From Thermoplasmata archaeon (GTDB lineage: Archaea > Thermoplasmatota > Thermoplasmata > Thermoplasmatales > Thermoplasmataceae), in the NCBI GenBank assembly GCA_021818715.1, contig JAKATN010000002.1:88285-152284 (forward strand): a stretch of DNA of 64,000 bases. Reading direction: 5' to 3'. Made by a program: the position numbers and the translations under genes. Below, piece by piece: positions 17,460-25,174 of this stretch (position 1 is the stretch's first letter; every line of letters starts with the position of its first letter). The notes beneath the pieces are model-generated. The model had not been told where the DNA came from. It saw only the letters and a program-made list of their open reading frames with translations, and searched no databases.

Positions 17460-18470
17460 TTAGAGGTTCCCAGCTTCCTCCCCGTAATACTCCTTTGCTA
17501 GCAGCGTCATGGAGTGTATCTTTTCGCCAAAAAGGGAGTTCAGCGCAAGTGAATCCCTGTAGAATTTTTCAACACCGAAATCCTCGATGTAACCATATCC
17601 TCCATGAGTCTGGAGTGCCTGTTTGCTGGATACGACTGCGAAATCAGCGGCCAGTTCCCTTATTCCAATCATGTCCGCGGCAGACCGCCCGGAATCCGAT
17701 AAGAGGAATTCACGCAGTGTCTTCAGCTGGACGCTCATGATGGACAGAGGGAAGGCAAGCGGCTGGAATGAGGACAGCGTAACGCCGAATGCTTTCCTGA
17801 CCCTGGAATATTCCATTGCTTTTTCAAGAGCGGCCTCAGACATTCCGATGGCAACCGCCGCTATATCCCCTGAAATTTCAGCCATCAGGGAATCAACGAA
17901 TTTCCCAGAGTCCTTAATTGCGGCCACTCTTTCGCTGACCTCGAACTGCGGGTCCCCAAACTTCAGCCCCCTGAAACCAAGCGGGCGGAACTCACGGCTG
18001 CCCTTCAACGAAACTCTGGCAAGCACGATTTGGCCGTCCAGCATGAAAATAGACATCGGGGCCTGGGGATCAACAAAGAACTTCTCCTTGCCTGCAGCCC
18101 AGAATTTAGTGAAAAGAGAGGTGTCGATAGAGATGGACGAAGCACCTGAAATGATGTCCCTGACGATCTCCTCCTTTCCCATTTTCTTCAGTACCCTGTA
18201 TATAACGCCATTAAGCAGCATCACCCTCAGTGCAGCAGATCCAGAGAACCTGGCAATATTCATCAGGATGGTAAAATAGGCGGGGCGATCCAATCCCGAT
18301 CCTCCTAGTTCGGTTGGTATAGCTGCTGCAAGGAATCCCTGCTGCGCAAGCTTTTCAACGAAATCGCGTGGTATCCCGATCTTCTCGAATTCCTGCTCCC
18401 TGCCGGAGAGTTCCCTGGTGAGAAAATCAAGAAGCGACGACCTGATCAGTTCCAGCTCTTCACCCGGCAT
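17460..18470 (-). CDS. Short, atypical acyl-CoA dehydrogenase-like protein
   Basis: A 336-residue member of the acyl-CoA dehydrogenase superfamily (usual length about 380). The N-terminal helical domain (GFLAAAIPTELGGSGLDRPAY) and C-terminal helical domain (KAFGVTLSSFQPLAFPL, QTHGGYGYIEDFGVEKFYRDS) are clear, but the middle domain is shortened and lacks the usual TEPxxGSD flavin/substrate motif. The position of the catalytic Glu (WEGTS in its neighbour) reads LFGEK, with Phe in place of Glu. It may be inactive or act as a partner subunit. Its ATG directly follows the stop codon of the upstream, canonical acyl-CoA dehydrogenase (TAGATG), so translation is likely coupled. Confidence 0.8.
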   Translation of the reverse strand: MPGEELELIRSSLLDFLTRELSGREQEFEKIGIPRDFVEKLAQQGFLAAAIPTELGGSGLDRPAYFTILMNIARFSGSAALRVMLLNGVIYRVLKKMGKEEIVRDIISGASSISIDTSLFTKFWAAGKEKFFVDPQAPMSIFMLDGQIVLARVSLKGSREFRPLGFRGLKFGDPQFEVSERVAAIKDSGKFVDSLMAEISGDIAAVAIGMSEAALEKAMEYSRVRKAFGVTLSSFQPLAFPLSIMSVQLKTLREFLLSDSGRSAADMIGIRELAADFAVVSSKQALQTHGGYGYIEDFGVEKFYRDSLALNSLFGEKIHSMTLLAKEYYGEEAGNL

Positions 18471-19583
18471 CTAGTTCACGCTCCCTTCCTTGAGAAGATT
18501 CCTTGCAACCACAAGTTTCTCAATCTCACTGGTGCCCTCCCATATCTCGAGTATCTTTGCATCCCTGAGGAACCTCTCGAGCTGGCTGTTCAGTCCGTCC
18601 GTTCCCGTAATCTCCAGCGCCTTCTCCGTACAATATACCGCAGTCTCGGCGGCGTAATATTTCGCCATGCTGGTAAGAGTGGGATTCGGGTTGAAGTTGA
18701 ATAGGAACGTGGCAGCCTTGTAGGTGAGCAGCCTTGCAGCCTCAAGCCTGGTGGCCATCTCAGAAATGGCAAACTGGACGCTCTCCTGCGAGGAATATGC
18801 CTGTCCCTTGGCCTTTACTATCTCCATTGCCCTGTTTATCGCTCCCCTTGCAACTCCAAGCCCCTGGGCAGCCACGTAAATCCTGCTGATGTTGAAGAAC
18901 GTCATAATGTAGTAAAACCCTTTGCCCTCTTCTCCAATCAGGTTCTCCTTCGGTATCTTCACGTTGCTGAACTGCAATTCTGCTGTGTCAGTAGCCCGCA
19001 CCCCCATTTTCCCCTTGATCTTGCTGGACTTGAACCCTTCCCATGATGAATCTACCAGGAAGCAGCTTAGGCCATGATGTTTCTTCTCTTCAACGGAAGT
19101 CCTTGCAAGAAGGACAAAATAGTTGGCAATCGTGCCATTGGTGATGAACATCTTTGATCCGTTGAGCATATATCCAGAATCTGCCGGAGTTGCAGTGGTC
19201 GCAAGGCCCGCAACGTCGCTGCCGCCTCCAGGTTCAGTAACTGCAAGGCCCATGATGGCCTTCCCCTGGCTGACTTTGGACAGGTATTTTTCCTTCAGGT
19301 AATCCGATCCAAACAACATGAGGACCTCCGCACCGAAATAGGGTGTGGTTGCGGCAATGCCCAAGCTTTCGTCCACACTGCACATTTCCTCAATACCTAT
19401 GAGCACCTTCCACGGATCGGTGAAATCCATTATCCCGGCATTGAATGTCTTGATCCTCAATTCCTCGGGATACTTCTCGCCGCTGTCGCACGTCTCTATC
19501 AGTTCCCTGGTGAACTCCCTGTTTGCAAAATCCCGCACAGTTGCCCTGTATTTTTCATATTTTTCCTCAAAGTTAAAGTCCAT
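18471..19583 (-). CDS. Acyl-CoA dehydrogenase
   Basis: Flavoenzyme that introduces the alpha-beta double bond into an acyl-CoA, 370 aa. Motifs: LAVTEPGGGSDVAG in the middle domain, GVRATDTAELQFSNVKIPKENLIGEEGKGF, the C-terminal EITGTDGLNSQLERFLRDAKILEIWEGTSEIEK with the catalytic Glu in WEGTS. Nothing is missing compared with the family. It lies between a thiolase (1 nt upstream) and a degenerate paralogue (directly abutting downstream) and is surely in one operon with them, suggesting breakdown of a fatty or branched acyl-CoA; the chain-length specificity cannot be read from the sequence. Confidence 0.92.
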   Translation of the reverse strand: MDFNFEEKYEKYRATVRDFANREFTRELIETCDSGEKYPEELRIKTFNAGIMDFTDPWKVLIGIEEMCSVDESLGIAATTPYFGAEVLMLFGSDYLKEKYLSKVSQGKAIMGLAVTEPGGGSDVAGLATTATPADSGYMLNGSKMFITNGTIANYFVLLARTSVEEKKHHGLSCFLVDSSWEGFKSSKIKGKMGVRATDTAELQFSNVKIPKENLIGEEGKGFYYIMTFFNISRIYVAAQGLGVARGAINRAMEIVKAKGQAYSSQESVQFAISEMATRLEAARLLTYKAATFLFNFNPNPTLTSMAKYYAAETAVYCTEKALEITGTDGLNSQLERFLRDAKILEIWEGTSEIEKLVVARNLLKEGSVN

Positions 19584-19584
19584 T

Positions 19585-20778
19585 TCACACCCTCTCCAAA
19601 ATCATAGAATAGCCCTGTCCTCCGCCGACGCAAAGAGTAGCCAGACCCGTATTCTTTCCAGTTTCCTGCAGTGTGCGAGCAAGGGTTCCCAGGAGCCTGG
19701 CCCCGCTTGCGCCAAGCGGGTGGCCGATTGCAATGGCCCCACCGTTGATGTTCACCCTCTCAACAGGAATGCCGAACGCCCTCATAGTGTTCAGAGGGAC
19801 CGCAGCAAAAGCTTCATTTATTTCCCAAAGGTCGATGTCATCAGGTTTCAACCCGGCCCTGTCCAGTGCCTTTTTCGAGGCAGGTACCGGCCCCTCCCCC
19901 ATTATGGACGGATCTACAGCAGCCCATCCGAAAGACCGGATCTTTGCCAGGGGCTTAATCCCGGTCTCCTTGACCATCTTTCCCGACATCACTTCCACAA
20001 TTGAAGCACCGGCATTGAGCGGTGATGAATTGCCGGCAGTGATCCTCCCTCCCGGCTTGAACGCTGGCTGAAGTTTTGCCATCTGCTCTATGCTTGCATC
20101 GTGCCTTATACTCTGATCCTTGTCTATGGTGACAAACTCGTTACCCTTCTCCACTTTCACCGGCATTATCTCCCCTGCAAGGAAGCCGCTCTTTTCAGCT
20201 CTTGATGCTTCCCTGTGGCTCCTGAGCGCAAACTCATCCATCTCCCCCCTCTGAATGTTCTTCAGATCGGCCAGCTTCTCTGCGGTCAGACCCATATTGT
20301 AACCCACGTTCATGTCAAGCTTTGCGTATTCCGGCCTTACAAGCAGCTTGATGTTGGGTTTTATGTGGGGGTTGCCATTCAGAGGCACGTGGGTCATGTG
20401 CTCCATCCCGCCGGCCAGCACAATATCGGCATTCCCTGTGGCAATTTCCATTGAAGCTATGGAAATGGCATTCAGCGATGAGGAGCAGGCACGGTCCAGC
20501 GCCATTGCCGGAATCTTTAATGAAAGGTTGGAGAGCAGCACGGGATGCCTTCCCCCATACATCCAGTTCTCGTCGGCCTGAAGTGCACATCCAAATATTG
20601 CGTCATCAATCGCTTCCGGGTTTATCCCCGTGGAACTGACTGCGTTCTTAACCAAAAGGGAAAGTGCCTCATCCATACGGATGCTGTTGAACTGGTCCCT
20701 GTCAGGCTCAGAAGGCCTGGACCTCGAGAAAGGGGTTCTCCTGTAATGCACGATAAAAGATTCTCTGTCTTCCGTCAT
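19585..20778 (-). CDS. Acetyl-CoA C-acyltransferase (thiolase), complete active site
   Basis: Catalyses thiolytic cleavage of 3-ketoacyl-CoA or the reverse condensation of two acetyl-CoA. A 397-residue thiolase with all catalytic residues: nucleophilic Cys in LDRACSSSLNAI, LAGGMEHMTHVPL, EINEAFAA, His in AIGHPLGASGARL and the second Cys in TLCVGGGQGYSMI. It is the first gene of a three-gene operon with two acyl-CoA dehydrogenase genes, so a degradative role in beta-oxidation is likely; it could also supply acetoacetyl-CoA for the mevalonate pathway, because the thiolase-like gene next to HMG-CoA synthase (52624-53796) lacks catalytic residues. Confidence 0.93.
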   Translation of the reverse strand: MTEDRESFIVHYRRTPFSRSRPSEPDRDQFNSIRMDEALSLLVKNAVSSTGINPEAIDDAIFGCALQADENWMYGGRHPVLLSNLSLKIPAMALDRACSSSLNAISIASMEIATGNADIVLAGGMEHMTHVPLNGNPHIKPNIKLLVRPEYAKLDMNVGYNMGLTAEKLADLKNIQRGEMDEFALRSHREASRAEKSGFLAGEIMPVKVEKGNEFVTIDKDQSIRHDASIEQMAKLQPAFKPGGRITAGNSSPLNAGASIVEVMSGKMVKETGIKPLAKIRSFGWAAVDPSIMGEGPVPASKKALDRAGLKPDDIDLWEINEAFAAVPLNTMRAFGIPVERVNINGGAIAIGHPLGASGARLLGTLARTLQETGKNTGLATLCVGGGQGYSMILERV

Positions 20779-20941
20779 TATTGATTATAATGAACATATT
20801 TATTCATTTATCTGTGGTAGGTGAGAACCCCCTTGATCTTGCAAGGAGATGAAGGCGAACAGAAACTTTGAAGGGCTTTGGAAAAACTCAAGATGATTTG
20901 TAAGCCGGCATTATTTAAATCCCTCGTCCACATGTTGATGC

Positions 20942-21229
20942 GTGATACAGGTAGAGAACGTAAGCATAAGGGGAAATGAGCTTCAATACGTCAAAATAGA
21001 CATGTGGGGAGCACCATTGGTCATGCTCAAGGGAAAGAAGGGTTACGTTATGTGCGGTTATCTCAACATCGCAACTGCGGACAAACTGGGTGACTTCGCC
21101 GTCAGGGTCACGGGCGTGAAGGACCTGGATTCAGTTCTTGCATCGAAGGTTGTTGAGTGCTCGGCTGCGGCCAGCAGAGCAGGGATAAAGCAGGGGGATC
21201 CGGTGTCAGAAATTGCCGGACTGCTCTGA
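20942..21229 (+). CDS. DUF1805 (YunC-like) small protein
   Basis: A 95-residue protein with the DUF1805 pattern: WGAPLVMLKGKKGYVMCGYLNI followed by ADKLGDFAVRVTGVKDLDSVLASKVVECS and a C-terminal AGIKQGDPV. The function of the family is unknown. The start is a GTG at 20942 with a TATA-like CATTATTTAAATC about 27 nt upstream, so the transcript is probably leaderless. It is convergent with the universal stress protein gene, with 7 nt between the stop codons. Confidence 0.8.
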   Translation: MIQVENVSIRGNELQYVKIDMWGAPLVMLKGKKGYVMCGYLNIATADKLGDFAVRVTGVKDLDSVLASKVVECSAAASRAGIKQGDPVSEIAGLL

Positions 21230-21236
21230 GATACCA

Positions 21237-21659
21237 CTATTTGACCACAAGAACTGGAATACTGGATTCCTGCACAATTCTGGTGGATACGCTCCCCAGG
21301 AATATCCGTTTGGCTGCGGAAAGCCCCCTGCTTCCTGTGACAATAAGCCCTGCACCATTGGTTGTTGAGTAGTCCAAAATCGATCGTGAAGGTTCTCCCT
21401 CAAGAACCTCGGTAATGCAACTCACTTTTTCATTCTCTGCCTTAGATTTCGCCTTATTCAGTATCTCATGGGCTTTTGAATAGACGCTATCCATGGATTC
21501 CTGTGGAACAACCACCCCCTCGCCATACAGGTGCGAAATATCCACAGCTGTTACAATCAGCAGCTGGTCTTTCAGCTCAGCAGCCAGGTTTATTGCAGTA
21601 TCCAGTGCTTTTTCAGAATTTTCTGATCCATCGACGGCCACAAGTATTTTTGTAAACAC
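21237..21659 (-). CDS. Universal stress protein (UspA family)
   Basis: A 140-residue single-domain Usp. The N-terminal strand MFTKILVAVDGSENSEKALDTA and the C-terminal nucleotide-binding motif TGSRGLSAAKRIFLGSVSTRIV (G-2x-G-9x-G-S type) indicate the ATP-binding subclass. It is a presumed stress-related signalling protein without a defined substrate. The start is GTG at 21659; a T-rich TATA-like element lies about 27 nt upstream, supporting a leaderless message. Confidence 0.9.
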   Translation of the reverse strand: MFTKILVAVDGSENSEKALDTAINLAAELKDQLLIVTAVDISHLYGEGVVVPQESMDSVYSKAHEILNKAKSKAENEKVSCITEVLEGEPSRSILDYSTTNGAGLIVTGSRGLSAAKRIFLGSVSTRIVQESSIPVLVVK

Positions 21660-22085
21660 AAATTAAATCGCGAATGCTGTAAAAAAAGGTTTCGATCTGA
21701 GCGAATGCGCACTATTTCAACTTTGGCTTTACGCCTGTCACGTTCAGCGATTGACGCCTGGAAATCCCGTCCCTGTCTATGCCATTGGCAAGGCTTAAAT
21801 TCTATCAATAATCTTGCATGGATACGCAGCTGGACCGGGCACAGGCGGAGAGGGCGATTTTTGTGTTCCCTGCAGCCGGGGGACGGGCAAAACCAGTGAT
21901 CATGCAAGGTGGATCGCTGAAGCATGATATAACGTGGGCATTCGCCAGAGGGATCCGCGATGGTCTTTCAAGTTCGCATTTAACGGCTGGGCGCTGTACA
22001 AATTCTTGGAATGATAAAATAAAGCGTAAAATGAAATTCCCGCCAGGAAGCGGGAAGATCAAAAAAGATGAAATGTTGTTTGAGA
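21660..22085. other. 426 bp stretch without a supported gene
   Basis: Between the Usp gene and the small gene at 22086-22346. A plus-strand frame starting at 21818 has a TATA-like GGCTTAAATTC about 24 nt upstream, but its product has no recognisable features and runs 125 bases into the opposite-strand gene. It is left out as a gene; a short RNA or small leaderless peptide remains possible. Confidence 0.4.
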
Positions 22086-22346
22086 TCAGAAGATCTTGGT
22101 TGCCTGTCTTACAGAATGCTTCGTGGGGGGATTTACCTTTGAAAGCAATCCGTTCAGCTGGTCCACGCTCGGGCACGACCAGGAGCATATTGCCCTCCTC
22201 TCGTTGCTGATTACGTTGATGGAGTTCAGCTCAAATCCGCTGGGAAGCTTTCCATTCTTGGCCATATCCACTATGCTGTTTACCACGTTGAGCACTTTTT
22301 CCTGATCCCTTTCTTTCCATTCATGTTCCACTATTGCGTTTACCAT
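22086..22346 (-). CDS. Small conserved-looking protein of unknown function
   Basis: An 86-residue soluble protein (MVNAIVEHEWKERDQEKVLNVVNSIVDMAK...). A central segment ICSWSCPSVDQLNGLLSKVNPPTKHSV recalls the C-terminal part of small ferredoxin-like alpha/beta-barrel proteins (DUF3303/DUF4242 type), in which a residue pattern W-x-x-P-S-x-x-x-L-x-x-x-L-x-x-x-x-P-P is common. That link is by eye only. It is divergent from the HTH_10 regulator gene at 22413, sharing a 66 bp promoter region, so it may be controlled by that regulator. Confidence 0.6.
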   Translation of the reverse strand: MVNAIVEHEWKERDQEKVLNVVNSIVDMAKNGKLPSGFELNSINVISNERRAICSWSCPSVDQLNGLLSKVNPPTKHSVRQATKIF

Positions 22347-22412
22347 TTTGGTTCCTCAAATCCATGAACCAGATAGAGTAAATACAGATGGTGCCATTCT
22401 GGACCGGTATAC

Positions 22413-23129
22413 ATGTATGAAGTGAACCTGAAAACCAGGAACAACATGCCATTTTCAGAGCTCTCAAAAAAGTTTCCCGGGCTTCTTATTTACAGGTGGT
22501 GCAACTCTGCAGTCGATTATCTTGAATTCTACGGCAAACAATATGAAATCGATCGGATCAGGGCCCTCCTCCCTGAGTTTGTTGAATCCCTCAACACAAA
22601 TATCGTAAGTGAATCGAATGCAAGGGGCAGGCTTTCAGTGATGGTCTCATGCAGGTGCTCCGTCCATAACTCGGCAATCCGGATACTGGAGTCAAAAAAC
22701 TGCCTGTGGCAGGCTCCCGTAATTTACCGCGGGGGGTACGAAAGAATCAATGCCGTCGCGTTCAACGAATCGGATCTTCAAGAGCTGTTTGAATCACTCT
22801 CGTCCATAGGGGAAGTTTCCCTTGAACGGAAGACGCGCCTTGAGCCAGAATCTCTGCATGACGTATACCTGATCCCGATCTCCAGCCTGCTGGGCAAGAT
22901 GACCGAGAAGCAGCTCGGAATACTGAGAGAGGCGATCAGAAAGGGATACTTCTCGACCCCAAGGAAAACTACGGTGGAAGAACTGGCTGAAGGCGAGGGA
23001 ATATCCGAATCTACAATGCAGGAGCACATGAGCAAGGGAATCAACAAGCTTCTGGGCTCCATGGAACCATACATCAACCTGATGCTGGAATACAGGAAAA
23101 ACCTGATGGAAGAACACAGCGGCGAATGA
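22413..23129 (+). CDS. Bacterio-opsin activator-type (HTH_10) transcriptional regulator
   Basis: A 238-residue protein with an N-terminal about 160-residue sensor-like region and a C-terminal HTH_10 domain (about residues 168-225): MTEKQLGILREAIRKGYFSTPRKTTVEELAEGEGISESTMQEHMSKGINKLLG, the signature of the archaeal Bat family. The N-terminal part contains a CRCSVH cluster and a second Cys (CLWQAP) that might bind metal or sense redox; this is a guess. It lies between a small unknown gene (divergent) and an AidB-like acyl-CoA dehydrogenase (same strand, 51 nt downstream), which are plausible targets. Confidence 0.87.
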   Translation: MYEVNLKTRNNMPFSELSKKFPGLLIYRWCNSAVDYLEFYGKQYEIDRIRALLPEFVESLNTNIVSESNARGRLSVMVSCRCSVHNSAIRILESKNCLWQAPVIYRGGYERINAVAFNESDLQELFESLSSIGEVSLERKTRLEPESLHDVYLIPISSLLGKMTEKQLGILREAIRKGYFSTPRKTTVEELAEGEGISESTMQEHMSKGINKLLGSMEPYINLMLEYRKNLMEEHSGE

Positions 23130-23180
23130 CGGACGGCAGGCGGTACAGAAGCTTTAAGCTGGCAGTAAGAATCCATACTT

Positions 23181-24845
23181 ATGAAGAACAGGTTTTCCGA
23201 ACTGTTCCATAGCAAAGGGGTGAACTATTATTCAGACGACCTGCCGCTGCAGGCTGCACTGGCATTCTTTGGCTTCGAGGGAGACAGCGATCTTTCCGGG
23301 CTTGGCCGATTCGTGTCCGAGGAATTCATTGAAGCCCTCGATTACATTGATCACTACGGGAAACCGGTTCTGAAGCCATGGAGCCTGACAGGGGAGAGGA
23401 TTGATTACGTAAGGCTTTCGCCCGAGCACAGGTATATTCTGGACAGGTTGCAAAGATTCGGCCTGATCAGCAAGATGGTGAACGGATCTGAATCTCTTTT
23501 CTACCACTTCGTGACCGGCTACGTGGTTTCGGACTCCGGGATATTCTGCACATTCACCCTGACTGCACAGACAGCCTATGCACTGCAGAAATATGCAGAC
23601 GAAGGGACCAGAAGAAGCTTTCTGCCCAAATTTTCTGATCCGGAAGAACCGTGGTATGGAGCGACCTTCTACACGGAAATACAGGGCGGGAGCGACCTGG
23701 GCGCAAACAAGACCGTTGCCAGGGAAAGGGACGACGGGTTCCTGATTTCCGGTCCGGACAAATACTTCGCGAGCAATGCGGGCATAGCAGACGGGGCCGT
23801 CGTCACAGCAAGGATTGAGGGTTCGAAGGACGGGGCGAAAGGAATCTCCACGTTCTTTGTACCTGCTTTACGCAGGGACGGAAGCCGGAATTACACGATC
23901 AGGAGGCTGAAGGACAAACTGGGAACTGTGGCGGTCCCCACCGGAGAGGTTGAATTCGATGACGCGGAAGCCTTCCTGCTTGGCAGCAGAGAATATGGAA
24001 TTTACGTGGCAATGGAAATACTGTCCATATCAAGAATAGATGATGCAATTGCAGCAGTCGGCATTGCCAGAAAAGCTTTCTGGGAAGCATGCATCTATTC
24101 CACAGAAAGATACGCCTTTGGAAAACGCATATCAGATCACGAACTGCTTGCAAGGGACATGGTGGAAATGGAAGCGGAACTGGAAGCCGCCATGGTTGTC
24201 TCACTCATGGCAGCCAGGGAATTTGACAGAGCTTCAGGTTCAATGCCCCCATACGACGAAAGGTACAACCTGTCAAGACTGCTTGCCAGCCTTGCAAAAA
24301 ACGTCGCGGCAGAGACAAGTGCGATGGTGACCAGGTATTCAATGGAAATTGCAGGCGGCATCGGGTTCCTGGAGGAGTTTCCCATGGCAAAATTCCATAG
24401 GGATTCCATAGTAACATCTATCTGGGAGGGGACCAGCAATATACAGGCGCTGGAAATGCTGGAGACGATAGTGAGGAAAAGAGCGGATATTTCCCTTATT
24501 AAACGCATGAAAGAGCTGATTGCGTCACTGAAAGACAGGGCACTAGCCAGCGATCTTGAAAAGGAAACCACGCTGTTATTTGAGAGAATAGGCAGGGTTC
24601 TCAAGAGCGGAGAAGGGGAATTTCACTCGAAAACCATACTTATGGAAATTGGCGAACTGGTTGCCACGGTACTGATGTTTTCGATCGCGGATCGGTCTGC
24701 TCCGGGGAGCGAGATATTCCGGTCTTCAGCAAAAGTGTACTATGCCAGGCATTTCCGGATGGCAGAAGATTACAGGAAGCTTGTTCTCGGGTCAGGAAGC
24801 ATCATAAGCTGGATGTCTGATGCTGCAGCATCCGCAAAGAAATAG
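23181..24845 (+). CDS. AidB-like acyl-CoA dehydrogenase
   Basis: A 554-residue flavoprotein of the long acyl-CoA dehydrogenase branch that includes AidB. After an N-terminal extension (about residues 1-90) come FYTEIQGGSDLGANKTVA (matching the TEKQGGSD pattern of AidB), TFFVPALRRDGSRNYTIRRLKDKLGTVAVPTGEVEF, and the C-terminal AGGIGFLEEFPMAKFHRDSIVTSIWEGTSNIQ, with the catalytic Glu retained in WEGTS. A further helical tail of about 130 residues follows. In bacteria AidB is part of the response to alkylating agents, but the substrate here is unknown. The ATG lies about 26 nt after a TATA-like CTTTAAGC. Confidence 0.87.
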   Translation: MKNRFSELFHSKGVNYYSDDLPLQAALAFFGFEGDSDLSGLGRFVSEEFIEALDYIDHYGKPVLKPWSLTGERIDYVRLSPEHRYILDRLQRFGLISKMVNGSESLFYHFVTGYVVSDSGIFCTFTLTAQTAYALQKYADEGTRRSFLPKFSDPEEPWYGATFYTEIQGGSDLGANKTVARERDDGFLISGPDKYFASNAGIADGAVVTARIEGSKDGAKGISTFFVPALRRDGSRNYTIRRLKDKLGTVAVPTGEVEFDDAEAFLLGSREYGIYVAMEILSISRIDDAIAAVGIARKAFWEACIYSTERYAFGKRISDHELLARDMVEMEAELEAAMVVSLMAAREFDRASGSMPPYDERYNLSRLLASLAKNVAAETSAMVTRYSMEIAGGIGFLEEFPMAKFHRDSIVTSIWEGTSNIQALEMLETIVRKRADISLIKRMKELIASLKDRALASDLEKETTLLFERIGRVLKSGEGEFHSKTILMEIGELVATVLMFSIADRSAPGSEIFRSSAKVYYARHFRMAEDYRKLVLGSGSIISWMSDAAASAKK

Positions 24846-25174
24846 CTGCCGAACTTGCTTTATCATTCAAGATCAATGCGACGCCAATCACACCTGGACA
24901 GGGTTACGGGCGGGCAAATCAATTGATTATTCGCGCAAGTAGCATACCTGGTAATACCGGCAATACCAGATCGTACTGCAAATGCCTCAAAAATGGGGGT
25001 CACAGGAACGTATAATGCCGAATAAAGTCCAGTTGCGGGCGGCCTGCATTGCAGATCACCAGATTCAACAAAACGCTATCAAGATCCATGCCTGTCTGCA
25101 TGTGCCGGAAGGCTGGTAATGAGGACAATATGAGGAACTGGAATCTTTTTTAAGGTAACTCAAATCCCCTGCTT
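24846..25174. other. 329 bp intergenic region with an inverted repeat
   Basis: No gene is seen. At 24948-24969 there is a 22 bp imperfect palindrome with outer arms CTGGTA and TACCAG (18 of 22 positions symmetrical), which may be a terminator stem or a regulator site. A T-rich TATA-like element (CTTTTTTAAGG, about 25145-25155) lies about 26 nt before the pyrophosphatase ATG and is the likely promoter. Confidence 0.45.

Noticed and set aside
21818..22210. Plus-strand reading frame of 130 codons with a TATA-like element upstream
   Set aside because: The product has low-complexity, shadow-like composition and runs 125 bases into the opposite-strand gene at 22086-22346; no family features.
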